DNA of 54,652 nt from an uncultured Prevotella sp. (GCA_946415755.1 CAMKTS010000021.1:1-54652); one strand, 5' to 3'; positions 8,293 to 18,330 are shown, numbered from the stretch's first letter. Program-made: numbers and translations. Notes: generated by a model not told the origin, from the letters alone.

Positions 8293-8844
8293 TCACCAGT
8301 TAGCCACTGTGGCATTGAATATCTGGTCGCAGAGGTCTTTGGTCATCTGCGTTACCAATTCTTCTTGTACGGAGTTCAGCGACTGTGTGGTCTCGTAGGT
8401 TGCTGTGGCGGTAAACTGCCGCTCGAAGTCTTCACTATGGTTGGTGTTGTTGGTGAAGCGCACGTTGACCGTCATCGAGAGCTCCGTCTGTGCTGAATAG
8501 CCCTCTGCCGATACCGACTTGTTGCGCTGTTGGTATTGCGTGATTTCTCCTTCAATCTTCAGGTCGCCGTTACGCTTCACCTGAATCAGACGGGTATGGT
8601 TGGCAAACTGGTCTTTCAGCTCGTTGTTGAACATCGGCCCCATCGGTCCCCATACATAGCTGGCACGGATGGGGAAGTCGGCAATCTGAATGGTTTTCGT
8701 CTTGCTGTAGTCGATGCTGGCCCCGTTGAACTTATAGCTCACGGAACAGCTTATAAATAGAAGAGTAAAAAGGTAGAAAGGTAAGAAGCTGCGCAAGCAT
8801 CTGCCTGCACAACGGCTTATCTTATATATGACAAATGGTCTCAT
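8293..8844 (-). CDS. lptE: LptE-family outer-membrane lipoprotein
   Basis: A 183-residue protein of the Bacteroidetes LptE family (lipopolysaccharide assembly-related). A hydrophobic export signal ends in the lipobox LFISC near residue 33, giving a lipidated cysteine. The mature part shows the LptE-like order: YKFNGASIDYSKTKTIQI, the WGPM segment, the GEITQYQ strand, and a C-terminal helix with EELVTQMTKDLCDQIF. LptE plugs the LptD barrel that inserts LPS. It lies 18 bp downstream of the sigma-54 activator, in an order conserved in Bacteroidales. Confidence 0.8.
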   Translation of the reverse strand: MRPFVIYKISRCAGRCLRSFLPFYLFTLLFISCSVSYKFNGASIDYSKTKTIQIADFPIRASYVWGPMGPMFNNELKDQFANHTRLIQVKRNGDLKIEGEITQYQQRNKSVSAEGYSAQTELSMTVNVRFTNNTNHSEDFERQFTATATYETTQSLNSVQEELVTQMTKDLCDQIFNATVANW

Positions 8845-8862
8845 CTTTTACTTTTTTACCTT

Positions 8863-10080
8863 TTATTTGTCTAGTCCGTACTGTTTCAGTCGGCGATATA
8901 GTGTGCGGTCGCTGATGCCCAGCTCCAGAGCAGCTTTCTTGCGGTTTCCTCCATTGCGGGATAGGGCTTTCTCAAGGGCCTGCCGACTCCAGTCGCTGAC
9001 GTTCAGATTTTCTGGCTCCGGGTCGATGTACTCTTCAGCTACGGCATCCTCCATCGTAGGATGGATGGGGCTGATAGGCTGAATGGGAGCCAGTTGGGTA
9101 GAGGGTAGGGGCGAAATCTGGGAACCAGGAACCTGCACATCCTCTATCTGTTTTTTCAGAGTGCTCATCTCGCGACGCATGTCGTTGACATTGCTGCGTA
9201 GCTCGAAGAGTATCTTGTAAAGTATCTCACGCTCGTTTTCGAACGAATGCTCACCTTCTGTATGGATGGTAGCCAGCTGCGTGCTCTCCTGGTCTTGTGG
9301 GATGAACTTCGAGAGAATCTTTGGCGTAATCTGTCGTTCTGCGCTGAGTACGGACAGCTGTTCGGTGATGCTCTTCAACTGGCGGATGTTGCCAGGCCAT
9401 TTGTAGCGCATCAGCATTTGTTTGGCCTCTTCGGTCAGCACCACTTTGTCCATACGGTATTTCTCTGCCATCTGCATGGCGAAGAGACGGAACAGCAGTA
9501 TGATGTCTTCACCACGGTCTCTCAGGGCAGGCATTTGTATCTGTACCTGGTTGAGACGGTAGTACAGGTCTTCGCGGAAGCGCCCTTCGCTGATGGCTTT
9601 TTGGATGTTGACATTGGTGGCTGCCACCACCCTCACGTCAGTCTTGTGTACCTCGGTGGCACCCACTGGAATGTATTCGCCGTTTTCCAGTACGCGGAGC
9701 AGGCGGGCTTGGGTGGCTATGGGCAGTTCGCCAACCTCGTCGAGAAACAGTGTTCCCTTGTTGGCAGCACCAAAATATCCCAGCGAGTCGCTGACAGCTC
9801 CTGTGAACGACCCCTTGATGTGGCCGAAGAGCTCGGAGTCGATGGTGCCTTCAGGTATTGCCCCACAGTTGATGGCAAAGTATTTCTCCCTGCGGCGTGG
9901 CGAGTTGTCGTGGATAACGCGTGGGAGAATGTCCTTTCCCACACCGCTTTCCCCGATAATCAGTACGCTCAAATCTATCGGCGCCACCTTCAGGGCGACG
10001 TCGAGCGCGTTGTTCAATGCCTCGCAGTTTCCTACGATATTGTAGCGCTGTTTGATGGTCTGTAACTCCGTTGTCTTCAT
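8863..10080 (-). CDS. sigma-54-dependent activator without receiver domain
   Basis: A 405-residue AAA+ enhancer-binding protein. Walker A GESGVGKD lies near residue 43 and Walker B GTLFLDEVGELP near 108. The sigma-54-contact loop reads GSFTGA instead of the canonical GAFTGA. An arginine-finger region REDLYYRLNQVQI is present. A C-terminal Fis-type HTH (GNRKKAALELGISDRTLYRR) binds DNA. There is no N-terminal receiver, GAF or PAS domain, so activity is not controlled by classical phosphorylation. It heads the lptE-TPR-secG part of the operon and has its own promoter just upstream. Confidence 0.9.
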   Translation of the reverse strand: MKTTELQTIKQRYNIVGNCEALNNALDVALKVAPIDLSVLIIGESGVGKDILPRVIHDNSPRRREKYFAINCGAIPEGTIDSELFGHIKGSFTGAVSDSLGYFGAANKGTLFLDEVGELPIATQARLLRVLENGEYIPVGATEVHKTDVRVVAATNVNIQKAISEGRFREDLYYRLNQVQIQMPALRDRGEDIILLFRLFAMQMAEKYRMDKVVLTEEAKQMLMRYKWPGNIRQLKSITEQLSVLSAERQITPKILSKFIPQDQESTQLATIHTEGEHSFENEREILYKILFELRSNVNDMRREMSTLKKQIEDVQVPGSQISPLPSTQLAPIQPISPIHPTMEDAVAEEYIDPEPENLNVSDWSRQALEKALSRNGGNRKKAALELGISDRTLYRRLKQYGLDK

Positions 10081-10088
10081 TTAGCGGG

Positions 10089-10096
10089 CAAAGGTA
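10089..10096 (-). promoter_or_regulatory. -7 box TACCTTTG before the sigma-54 activator
   Basis: Minus-strand TACCTTTG ends 8 nt before the ATG at 10080, implying an internal operon promoter and a very short 5' leader. Confidence 0.55.
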
Positions 10097-10135
10097 CAAA
10101 GAATTTCTGACATAATGGCACACTTTGGCAGAAAT

Positions 10136-11266
10136 TTAACTTTCGACAGTTTTTTCCTTCTTAAACTGCTCCTTGGCCTTGGGGATGGTAAAGCGTGCCT
10201 TCTCTCCGTCTTCGCGCTTCTCGTGGAAGAGCTTGGGCAGCGGATTTTTCAGCGGCTCATCGTAGTTCTGGCGGTTGCGCCACACATCGATGGCCGTGTA
10301 GATGGCCTGACGCATGGAGTTCTCGTCGGCTTTTCCCTGTCCGGCGATATCAAATGCCGTGCCGTGATCGGGCGACGTACGGACGATAGGGAGGCCGGCT
10401 GTGTAGTTGACACCGTCTTCGTGGGCAATGGTCTTGAAAGGTGCCAGCCCCTGGTCGTGATACATGGCCAGCACACCGTCGAAATGCTGGTAGGCATTGC
10501 TTCCGAAGAATCCGTCGGCAGGATAGGGACCGAAGGCTTGAATGCTCTTCGATGCCAGTTCCTCAATGGCTGGGACGATGATGTCTTTCTCTTCGGCTCC
10601 CAGCAAGCCATCATCGCCGGCATGTGGATTCAGCGAGAGTACGGCAATGCGCGGATTGGAGATGCGGAAGTCGCGCTTCAGGGCCTGATGGAAGATGGTG
10701 GCCTTCTCCATGATGGCCTCCTTGGTGATAGCCTTAGCCACATCCTTGAGGGGCAGGTGGATGGTAACGAGTGCTACCCGTAGGTTGTCGTTCATCAGGA
10801 TCATCAGTGCTTTCTGGCCTTCGCCTGCGCTGGCCTCGATATACTCGGTATGTCCGGGAAACTGGAAACCAGGGCTTTGTATGGTAGCCTTGTTGATGGG
10901 GGCTGTCACCAATACGTCGAACAGTCCGCTGCGATAGTCGGTCATGGCACAGTCGAGGGTTTTCAGGGCAGCCTGCCCAGCCTCTTTCGATGGCTCTCCA
11001 AGCTCCACCTTCACATCGTCGTCAAAGCAGGCGAGCAGGTTCAGGCGTCCGTCGCGTGCCTCTTCTGCCTTATTGATGATACTGAAGTTGGTCTCTATGT
11101 TCAATGCCTTGCGGTGGTAGGCGGCTATCTTGGGTGACCCGTAGATAATCGGAGTACACAGTTCGAGGATGGCGGGGTCTTGAAAGGCCTTGAGAATAAC
11201 CTCATAGCCGACACCGTTGGTGTCGCCTTGTGTGATAGCTACGCGAATTTTCTTTTCTTGTTCCAT
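10136..11266 (-). CDS. pdxA: 4-hydroxythreonine-4-phosphate dehydrogenase
   Basis: A 376-residue PdxA, which oxidises and decarboxylates 4-phosphohydroxy-L-threonine in pyridoxal phosphate synthesis. The family signatures are clear: RVAITQGDTNGVGYEVI at the N-terminus, TAPINK near 125, GHTEYIE near 142, and the metal-site region with HGTAFDIAGQGKA near 303. Metal ligand histidines are retained in GHTE, MYHDQG and DHGTAFD. The C-terminal Lys/Glu-rich tail is longer than in E. coli. It follows rlmN by 45 bp of simple repeat sequence. Confidence 0.93.
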   Translation of the reverse strand: MEQEKKIRVAITQGDTNGVGYEVILKAFQDPAILELCTPIIYGSPKIAAYHRKALNIETNFSIINKAEEARDGRLNLLACFDDDVKVELGEPSKEAGQAALKTLDCAMTDYRSGLFDVLVTAPINKATIQSPGFQFPGHTEYIEASAGEGQKALMILMNDNLRVALVTIHLPLKDVAKAITKEAIMEKATIFHQALKRDFRISNPRIAVLSLNPHAGDDGLLGAEEKDIIVPAIEELASKSIQAFGPYPADGFFGSNAYQHFDGVLAMYHDQGLAPFKTIAHEDGVNYTAGLPIVRTSPDHGTAFDIAGQGKADENSMRQAIYTAIDVWRNRQNYDEPLKNPLPKLFHEKREDGEKARFTIPKAKEQFKKEKTVES

Positions 11267-11311
11267 AGTTGTTATTTCGATATTTCGATGTTTCGATATT
11301 TCGATGTTTCG
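11267..11311. repeat. ATTTCGAT-type simple repeat spacer
   Basis: The 45-bp pdxA-rlmN spacer is almost entirely imperfect copies of a TATTTCGA/TGTTTCGA octamer. Related TTTCG/CGAAA spacers lie at 16171-16200, 22350-22390, 24338-24366 and 35129-35160, always between same-strand genes. Confidence 0.6.
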
Positions 11312-12388
11312 TTATCTCGATGATTCATTTTGTTTAGCCGTTGATAAGAGTCCGCAGGCCGCCAGGATGTCTTGTCCTCGGCTGGCGCGAATGGTGGTCG
11401 TAATGCCGTGATGCGTCAGATAGTCGCGAAGACTTTCCATGCGCTGCTCGTCAGAGGAGGGGAGCGACACACCTGGGATTTCGTGAAAGCGGATGAGGTT
11501 GACACGGCACTCAAGACCCTCCAGCAGCTTGACCATCTCGCGGGCATACACTGGCGAGTCGTTGAGACCGCCGAAGCAGATGTACTCGAACGAGCAGCGG
11601 CGCTGGTGGGTGAAGTCGTAGTGCTTTAGCAATGCAATGGTTTCCGTCAGGGGCATGGCCTTCTCGGCAGGCATGAGTTGCAGGCGCTGCTCATGGAGTG
11701 GCGAGTGCATGGAGATGGCGATGTGGCAGTCGCTCTCATCGAGAAAACGCTTCAGTTTACCCTTGATGCCTACACTGCTCACCGTGATGCGCTTGGGACT
11801 CCATGCGTAACCCCAGTCGGCTGTGAGCACTTCGGTAGCCCTCAATACGGCATCAATGTTGTCAAGGGGTTCGCCTTGTCCCATAAAGACAATGTTGGTG
11901 AGCCTGTTGGCCTCAGGCAGGGCGTAGATCTGGTTCAGAATGTCGGCAGTTGTCAGGTTGCCGTGCCACCCCTGCTTGCCAGTCTGACAGAACAGGCAGT
12001 TCATCTTACAGCCCACCTGGCACGAAACGCACAGTGTAGCGCGCTCGCCATCGGGGATGAATACGGTTTCTACGAATTTCCAGGCGTATCCGGAATCTCC
12101 GGAATCTCCAGAATTTCCGGTTGTTTCCACAGGGAAGAGATACTTTATGGTGCCATCCTTGCTGCGCTGACACTCGATGGGAGGCATGGCCCCCACCTCG
12201 TATTCCGCCTCCAACTGTTCGCGGTTGGCTTTCGAGATATTGGTCATCTCGCTGATGCTTCCTACATGCTTCTCATAGAGCCATGATGCTACCTGCCTGG
12301 CCGTGAAAGCGGGCATACCCATACTCGCGACAATAGCTTTCAGCTCTGTCACAGTAAGCCCCAAAAGACGTTTCTTTTGTGGAATCAT
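11312..12388 (-). CDS. rlmN: dual-specificity RNA methyltransferase RlmN
   Basis: A 358-residue radical-SAM enzyme that methylates C2 of A2503 in 23S rRNA and A37 of some tRNAs. The iron-sulfur motif CKMNCLFC is followed by QTGKQG. FMGQGEPLDN is the glycine-rich SAM motif. The C-terminal catalytic cysteine is expected in the segment near ILAACGLL, and another conserved cysteine lies in EYICFGGLNDS. The N-terminal helical RNA-binding part is complete. It heads the leftward operon; the -7 box ends only 5 nt before the ATG, suggesting a leaderless transcript. A short GDSGDSG-rich insert near residue 95 is unusual. Confidence 0.95.
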   Translation of the reverse strand: MIPQKKRLLGLTVTELKAIVASMGMPAFTARQVASWLYEKHVGSISEMTNISKANREQLEAEYEVGAMPPIECQRSKDGTIKYLFPVETTGNSGDSGDSGYAWKFVETVFIPDGERATLCVSCQVGCKMNCLFCQTGKQGWHGNLTTADILNQIYALPEANRLTNIVFMGQGEPLDNIDAVLRATEVLTADWGYAWSPKRITVSSVGIKGKLKRFLDESDCHIAISMHSPLHEQRLQLMPAEKAMPLTETIALLKHYDFTHQRRCSFEYICFGGLNDSPVYAREMVKLLEGLECRVNLIRFHEIPGVSLPSSDEQRMESLRDYLTHHGITTTIRASRGQDILAACGLLSTAKQNESSR

Positions 12389-12393
12389 GGGTG

Positions 12394-12401
12394 CAAAGGT
12401 A
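12394..12401 (-). promoter_or_regulatory. -7 box TACCTTTG of rlmN
   Basis: The box ends 5 nt before the rlmN ATG, so the transcription start falls at or next to the start codon. Confidence 0.65.
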
Positions 12402-12442
12402 CGAATAAGTTGGGAAAAAGTAAAAGAAAAAAGCTTTTTCTT

Positions 12443-12472
12443 TTTGTTTTCGGCCGAAAAATTGTACCTTTG
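12443..12472 (+). promoter_or_regulatory. promoter of the SpoIID-fusion/ampG operon
   Basis: TTTG (12443-12446) and TACCTTTG (12465-12472) are 18 bp apart, a good match to the Bacteroidetes -33/-7 pair. It is divergent from the rlmN promoter. Confidence 0.7.
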
Positions 12473-12500
12473 TGCTCAGTTATCATAAAAAAGAGATAGA

Positions 12501-15500
12501 ATGATGCGACAGAATATTGATTGTTTCATAGTCTGCCATGAGGCAAGTGAAGTGCTGCGGACGATAGAACAGGTGGAGAAAAGCTCATTGATCAGCCGTG
12601 TGACCCTGCTGGAACAGGGGTCTTTGCTGTCGAGCAGCATGGTGATGCAAGTGGCTGAGCAAGCCGTGGCAGACTATGTGTTACTGATTCATAAACCTGT
12701 ACCGCTGACCATAGGTGCAGGAGCCATCGAGCGTTTGCTGCTGGCCGCCGAGGATACGGAGGCGGCTCTGGTGTATAGTGACCGCTATACCATAGAGCAC
12801 GGAGAGCGCAAGGCGCATCCCGTCATCGACTATCAGGAGGGGTCGCTGCGCGATGACTTTGACTTTGGTAGTCTATTGCTGGTGCGCACCTCTCTGCTCC
12901 ATAAGTATGCCACCACCGATCGTGAGCGTGACTATTTGTATGCCGGTTTTTACGATTTCCGGCTGTTCCTCAGTCGGGAAGGAAGGTTGTTCCATCTAAA
13001 CGAGTTCCTGTATACGGAAGAAGAACTGGATCTTCGGGCTTCGGGAGAGAAACAGTTTGATTATGTCAATCCCGCCAACCGTGAAGTGCAGATAGAGATG
13101 GAGCTGGCCTGTACAGCCCATTTGCAGCAGATAGGTGCGTTGGTTAACACCTCTCAGTGTCTGGATATCGACTTTGAGGAACAGACCTTTGATTTTGAGG
13201 CTTCCGTGGTGATTCCTGTCTTCAACCGTATCAAAACCATTGAGGATGCGGTAAAGAGTGCGCTCTCGCAGAAGACGACCTTTAAATATAATGTGATAGT
13301 GGTAGACAACCATTCTACCGATGGCACCTCGGATGTGCTGAGTGAACTGTCGCGCCATTGCCATAACCTGGTTGTCATCACTCCTGAACGTCGTGACCTC
13401 GGTATTGGCGGCTGTTGGAACGAGGCTGTCTACTCTACCTATTGCGGACGATTTGCCGTCCAGCTGGACAGCGATGACCTCTATTCGTCGCCCAAGACGC
13501 TACAGACGATTGTTGATGCATTCCGTAAGCAGAAGGCTGCAATGGTGATAGGATCCTACCGTATGTGCGACTTTGAACTGAATACCCTGCCGCCAGGTCT
13601 TATCGACCATAAGGAGTGGACGGACGAGAACGGTCCCAACAATGCGCTGCGCATCAACGGCCTCGGTGCTCCGCGTGCCTTTTTTACACCTATCCTTCGC
13701 AGTGTGGGTTTTCCCAACACTAGCTATGGCGAGGACTATGCCCTCGGACTCATGTTCTCCCGTCGCTATCGCATCGGGCGTATCTTCAGCGAGCTGTATC
13801 TTTGCCGTCGCTGGGGTGGCAACTCCGATGCAGCACTTTCCGTGGAGAAGGTGAATGCCAACAATCTCTATAAAGACCGCCTACGCACTATGGAACTGCA
13901 TGCACGTCAGCAGTTGCAGCAAGGAAAGGCCGACGTGCTGGGGGCATCGCCGCTGATCCGGTTTTTCACCCGTCAGCTACAGACGTGGGATGAGGTGCGG
14001 AAGCGTTATCGTGACCTGAATCAGGTGGAGACACGTGAGTTGGTTACCGACAGCCTCACCTTGAAGGTTCAGTGGAACCCAGCCCGCATAGGGTCTACTG
14101 GGGCCAAAATCGATGCAAAGTCCATTGCCGAGCGCCCTTGCTTCCTTTGTGCCAAGAATCGTCCGACGGAGCAGATGTCGCAGGAGGTGGCCAAGAAATA
14201 TGAGTTGCTGGTCAATCCATTTCCTATCCTTCCAGTCCATTTCACCTTGCCTACACAGAGGCATCAGCCTCAGCGCATCCTGCCGATGTATCAGGAACTG
14301 CTCAGTCTGGTACAGCAGTACGAAGGCTTCACCTTATTATATAATGGTGCCCAGTGCGGTGCCTCTGCTCCCGACCATGCCCATCTGCAGATAGTCAGCA
14401 GTGGCATGCTGCCTCTGCAGTGTGCTTGGCAGCGGCTGGCTCGTGGACTGGAAGAAGTGGTGCGCCAGGACGATGACGAGGGCATCTGGCTGGTTCGTGA
14501 CTATCCTGCTGCGGCTTTTGTCATTCGCAGCAGAAGTGTGGAGACAGGCGAACAGCTGTTTAAGCAGCTCTACGATAGTCTGCCGCTCTCTGCAGGTGCT
14601 TCTGAGCCGATGATGAATGTGATAGCATGGCGGAGTGGTGATACCCTGTTGAGTGTGGTGCTGCCCCGCAGGAAGCACCGCCCGGACTGCTATTCGGCTG
14701 AAGGCGATGCGCAATATATGATTAGTCCGGGGGCTGTTGATATGGGAGGACTGGTCATCACGCCGCGTGAGCAGGATTTCCGGCGCGTTACTCCTGAACT
14801 CCTGCTGGCAATCTATCGCGAGCTGTCGCTTCCTGACGAACAGGTGGCTGATGTGGTGGAGAAGTTGAAAAGTAAGACCCTTGCCGCTCAGTCATCGCCG
14901 TTTATCTTTTTCCGCTCACCCTTTGCTGCCAAGCAGCAGCCTACGGTGAAGGTGGGAATCGTCAGTGGTCAGGAAATTCACTTTGCCTTGAACGGAGCCT
15001 ATACTGCCAAAGGTGAGACCATAGAGGGTGACCAGACGGTGCAGTTCTCTGAGGGCGGTATCCTATGGGGAGGCAGCCAGTATAGGGAACTGACCTTTAC
15101 TCCTCAGAGTGCTGATGCATCCTTCTCCCTTTTCGATGTCACCATTGGTGTTAATTTCCATTGGGAGCGCAAGGAGACACAGGTGTTCCAGGGAACGTTA
15201 CGGCTGGTGGTGGAGTCTGACAAGATTACGGCCATCAATGAGCTGCCTGTCGAACAATACCTGGCCAGCGTCATCTCCAGTGAGATGAAAGCTACGGCAG
15301 GTCTGGAACTACTCAAGGCGCATGCCGTCATTTCACGTTCGTGGCTGTTGGCACAGATACAGCGACGGGAGGAGAGTAGTGAGCGGCGTGATGGCTTCTT
15401 CTCGTTCCAGAAGAAAGATGATGAGCTGATTCGCTGGTATGACCGCGAAGACCATACCATCTTTGATGTCTGTGCAGATGACCACTGCCAGCGCTATCAG

Positions 15501-16148
15501 GGAATAACCCGGCAGACCAGCAAGAGCGTGGAGCAGGCCTTGAAGGCTACGCGCGGACAGATACTCTGCTATGGTGACGAGATTTGCGATGCCCGTTTCT
15601 CCAAGTGTTGTGGTGGTCGTACCGAGGAGTTCCAGTATTGCTGGGAGGATACGCCAAAGCCTTATCTGGTAGGTGTTGATGATCCTTATTGCAATACCAG
15701 CGACAAGGCAGTGCTTTCGCAGGTGCTGAACGACTACGACCTTGAAACGAACGATTTCTACCGGTGGACAGTCGAATATACTGTGGATGAGATTTCCGAT
15801 CTCATCCGTGCAAAACTGAAGGATGACTTCGGTACCATTACCGACCTCATACCCTTGGAACGAGGCAAGAGCGGCCGTATCTGGAAGTTGAAAATCGTAG
15901 GAAGCAAGAAAACCTTTACTATTGGCAAAGAACTTGAGATACGGCGTGCCCTCAGTGAGACTCATCTGTACAGCTCGGCCTTCGATGTGGAGAAGACACC
16001 CAATGGCTTCCGCCTGCATGGCAAGGGGTGGGGGCATGGTGTCGGCCTCTGCCAGATAGGTGCTGCCGTTATGGGACAGCAGGGTCACAGCTATGAGGAG
16101 ATACTGCTTTACTACTATCGTAATGCTGAAATCAAGAGGATATATTAA
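12501..16148 (+). CDS. three-domain fusion: GT2 glycosyltransferase, HIT/GalT-like DUF4922, SpoIID/LytB
   Basis: A 1215-residue protein. A GT2-like glycosyltransferase spans about 230-430 ([27 protein letters not shown]; the metal-binding LDSDD near 323). A diverged segment of about 230 residues precedes it. The middle part, about 515-790, resembles DUF4922/nucleotide phosphorylases, with CFLCAKNRP near 543 and the histidine triad-like DHAHLQ near 626. The C-terminal part, about 820-1215, is a SpoIID/LytB domain ([15 protein letters not shown] near 919; [15 protein letters not shown] near 1180). SpoIID proteins cut peptidoglycan glycan strands. No signal peptide is visible, which is odd for a wall enzyme. 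It is followed after 55 bp by an AmpG-type permease. Confidence 0.85.
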   Translation: MMRQNIDCFIVCHEASEVLRTIEQVEKSSLISRVTLLEQGSLLSSSMVMQVAEQAVADYVLLIHKPVPLTIGAGAIERLLLAAEDTEAALVYSDRYTIEHGERKAHPVIDYQEGSLRDDFDFGSLLLVRTSLLHKYATTDRERDYLYAGFYDFRLFLSREGRLFHLNEFLYTEEELDLRASGEKQFDYVNPANREVQIEMELACTAHLQQIGALVNTSQCLDIDFEEQTFDFEASVVIPVFNRIKTIEDAVKSALSQKTTFKYNVIVVDNHSTDGTSDVLSELSRHCHNLVVITPERRDLGIGGCWNEAVYSTYCGRFAVQLDSDDLYSSPKTLQTIVDAFRKQKAAMVIGSYRMCDFELNTLPPGLIDHKEWTDENGPNNALRINGLGAPRAFFTPILRSVGFPNTSYGEDYALGLMFSRRYRIGRIFSELYLCRRWGGNSDAALSVEKVNANNLYKDRLRTMELHARQQLQQGKADVLGASPLIRFFTRQLQTWDEVRKRYRDLNQVETRELVTDSLTLKVQWNPARIGSTGAKIDAKSIAERPCFLCAKNRPTEQMSQEVAKKYELLVNPFPILPVHFTLPTQRHQPQRILPMYQELLSLVQQYEGFTLLYNGAQCGASAPDHAHLQIVSSGMLPLQCAWQRLARGLEEVVRQDDDEGIWLVRDYPAAAFVIRSRSVETGEQLFKQLYDSLPLSAGASEPMMNVIAWRSGDTLLSVVLPRRKHRPDCYSAEGDAQYMISPGAVDMGGLVITPREQDFRRVTPELLLAIYRELSLPDEQVADVVEKLKSKTLAAQSSPFIFFRSPFAAKQQPTVKVGIVSGQEIHFALNGAYTAKGETIEGDQTVQFSEGGILWGGSQYRELTFTPQSADASFSLFDVTIGVNFHWERKETQVFQGTLRLVVESDKITAINELPVEQYLASVISSEMKATAGLELLKAHAVISRSWLLAQIQRREESSERRDGFFSFQKKDDELIRWYDREDHTIFDVCADDHCQRYQGITRQTSKSVEQALKATRGQILCYGDEICDARFSKCCGGRTEEFQYCWEDTPKPYLVGVDDPYCNTSDKAVLSQVLNDYDLETNDFYRWTVEYTVDEISDLIRAKLKDDFGTITDLIPLERGKSGRIWKLKIVGSKKTFTIGKELEIRRALSETHLYSSAFDVEKTPNGFRLHGKGWGHGVGLCQIGAAVMGQQGHSYEEILLYYYRNAEIKRIY

Positions 16149-16203
16149 GAAATGTCGTCATGTCGGCATATAGAAATACCGAAATACCAAAATAACAATA
16201 GAA

Positions 16204-17484
16204 ATGAAACAGAAAAATCCGTGGGCATGGGTTCCCACACTCTATTTTGCCGAAGGGGTGCCCTATGTGGCCGTGATGACCATCTCGCTCATCATGTATA
16301 AACGCCTCGGCCTTTCCAATACCGATATCACGCTGTATACCTCGTGGCTATATCTGCCGTGGGTCATCAAGCCCCTGTGGAGTCCGTTTGTCGACATGCT
16401 CAAGTCCAAGCGTTGGTGGATTGTCACCATGCAGCTGCTCATCGGTGCTGCGCTGGCGGGAGTGGCCTTCACCATTCCTGGACCGTGGTGGCTACAGGGG
16501 TCACTATGCTTTTTCTGGCTGATGGCCTTCTCCAGTGCCACCCATGACATTGCTGCTGATGGATTCTATATGCTGGGACTCGACCAACACGAACAGGCCT
16601 ACTTTGTGGGCATCCGCAGCACATTCTATCGTATCGCCACCATTTTCTCGTCTGGCCTGTTGGTGGGGTTGGCAGGTGCCTTACAGGTACTTACACGTAA
16701 TATCCGATACTCATGGAGTCTCGTGTTCTATATGATGGCTGGACTCTTCATCGCTCTCTGGCTCTACCATAACTGGGCACTCCCCAAGCCACGGGAAGAC
16801 GGCGAGAAGGAACAGAAGTCGGTACAGGGCATCATTGACGAGTTTCGCCAGACCGTGGTTACTTTCTTCCAGAAGCCACAGGTATGGGTCGGTATCTGCT
16901 TCATGCTGTTCTACCGCATGCCCGAAGGATTGTTGGCCAAGGTCAGTGCTCTCTTCCTCGTGGATGCCACTCATAAGGGTGGTCTCGGCCTTTCCGATGG
17001 TGAGTATGGACTGGTGCAGGGTACGGTGGGTGTCATCGGTCTTACCCTTGGCGGTATCCTGGGTGGCATAGCAGCCAGCCGTGACGGATTGAAGCACTGG
17101 CTGTGGCCGATGGTGATGGCCATCACACTGCCCGACCTCGTATATGTCTACCTGTCGTATGCATTGCCTGAGAGTCTGCTTGTCATCAATGCTTGCGTAT
17201 TCGTCGAACAGTTCGGCTATGGTTTCGGATTCTCGGCCTATATGCTATACCTTATTTATTATAGCCAGGGTGAGCACAAGACTTCCCACTATGCGCTCTG
17301 TACAGCCTTCATGGCACTATCGATGATGATTCCCGGACTCTTTGCCGGTGCCTTACAGGAGGCGGTGGGCTATCAGTCGTTCTTCCTCATTGTGGTGGTA
17401 GCCTGCTCTCTGACCTATATCGTTACCTGGTTCCTGCGCATTGATGAAGAATTTGGCAAGAAAAAGTCAGAAGCGTCTAAATAA
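16204..17484 (+). CDS. AmpG-like MFS permease
   Basis: A 426-residue polytopic membrane protein of the major facilitator family. It starts with the AmpG-like segment TLYFAEGVPYVAVMTIS, followed by LPWVIKPLWSPFVD, and has about 12 membrane spans. SATHDIAADGFYMLGL near residue 115 is a family-typical stretch. AmpG imports GlcNAc-anhydroMurNAc muropeptides for wall recycling. Its place behind a SpoIID-domain fusion supports that role here, though Bacteroidetes paralogues of other substrate range exist. A perfect 9-bp terminator stem follows at once. Confidence 0.75.
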   Translation: MKQKNPWAWVPTLYFAEGVPYVAVMTISLIMYKRLGLSNTDITLYTSWLYLPWVIKPLWSPFVDMLKSKRWWIVTMQLLIGAALAGVAFTIPGPWWLQGSLCFFWLMAFSSATHDIAADGFYMLGLDQHEQAYFVGIRSTFYRIATIFSSGLLVGLAGALQVLTRNIRYSWSLVFYMMAGLFIALWLYHNWALPKPREDGEKEQKSVQGIIDEFRQTVVTFFQKPQVWVGICFMLFYRMPEGLLAKVSALFLVDATHKGGLGLSDGEYGLVQGTVGVIGLTLGGILGGIAASRDGLKHWLWPMVMAITLPDLVYVYLSYALPESLLVINACVFVEQFGYGFGFSAYMLYLIYYSQGEHKTSHYALCTAFMALSMMIPGLFAGALQEAVGYQSFFLIVVVACSLTYIVTWFLRIDEEFGKKKSEASK

Positions 17485-17492
17485 TACAAGGA

Positions 17493-17524
17493 GAAGCGGT
17501 AGGGTTTCACAACCGTACCGCTTC
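17493..17524 (+). terminator. terminator after the AmpG-like gene
   Basis: Stem GAAGCGGTA with TACCGCTTC, 14-nt loop, 9 bp after the stop; the following sequence is only moderately T-rich. Confidence 0.65.
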
Positions 17525-17713
17525 TTACTTCTAATGATAGTATTAATAATGGAAAAGAAATCTTCACTATGATGATGCAAAGATACAATAATATTTTGAA
17601 TAGACAAGCGAATGTCAATATTTTTTTTTGTAAAATACGCTTTTTCTTGATAAAATAGGAAAAACCCTACGCTATAATAGGAAAATCATCTTTTAGTAAT
17701 GGATTTTTATCCC

Positions 17714-17721
17714 TAACTTTG
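17714..17721 (+). promoter_or_regulatory. -7 box TAACTTTG of the lipoprotein gene
   Basis: TAACTTTG is followed by GCA, 21 bp before the ATG at 17743. Confidence 0.65.
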
Positions 17722-17742
17722 CAATGTCAAATTTAAATAATT

Positions 17743-18324
17743 ATGGATATGAAGAAGATTTATACACTCATCGTAATGATGTCCGTTGCATTAGTCACGT
17801 TGACCAGTTGCAACAAAGATGCCGAAGAGGCCAATACATTAAATGGCCAGTGGTCGGGCTATGTGAGCACCTATTATTATGACCGCTGGGGATTGACAGG
17901 TGAGGACTATCGCACCACCATCAGTTTCGAACAGACAGACCTTTATGGAGGCACGGGTTATGAGGTGGACTTCGACCTGAACAATCCTTATGGAAGCTAC
18001 TACTATTCTCCCATCACCTGGCATGTTCAGAATGGTGTCATCCGTATCTATTACACCTACGACAACTATTATGTGGACATCTACAACTACGTGCTGAACA
18101 GCAACCATTTCAGCGGCTATATGGACGATGGTACGAATCGAGACATCCAGTTCTCGCTGACTTATGATGGCAGCACCGACTGGAGCCGCTATCGTCATGG
18201 CAGCAACTGGAGAAGGCGTGCGCAGGCATCTGACGTAACAGAAGAAACTGGTGATAGCACAGACATCATCGTCAATGGTGAGTCGGTAGCAGCCGGGGCA
18301 TTTGCCAGAGGAATGAGAAAATAA
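17743..18324 (+). CDS. tyrosine-rich putative lipoprotein
   Basis: A 193-residue unrecognised protein. A signal sequence (KKIYTLIVMMSVALVTL) ends in the lipobox LTSC near residue 23. The mature part is rich in Tyr, Asp, Asn and Ser, with motifs such as NLNGQWSG-like strands, YYYDRWG and NPYGSYYYSPITW. This suggests a small beta-barrel or lipocalin-like fold similar to the short Bacteroidales lipoproteins that begin with a G-W/Y sheet. ATG 17743 or 17749 could be the start. It stands alone between its own promoter and a terminator. Confidence 0.75.
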   Translation: MDMKKIYTLIVMMSVALVTLTSCNKDAEEANTLNGQWSGYVSTYYYDRWGLTGEDYRTTISFEQTDLYGGTGYEVDFDLNNPYGSYYYSPITWHVQNGVIRIYYTYDNYYVDIYNYVLNSNHFSGYMDDGTNRDIQFSLTYDGSTDWSRYRHGSNWRRRAQASDVTEETGDSTDIIVNGESVAAGAFARGMRK

Positions 18325-18330
18325 AATAAA

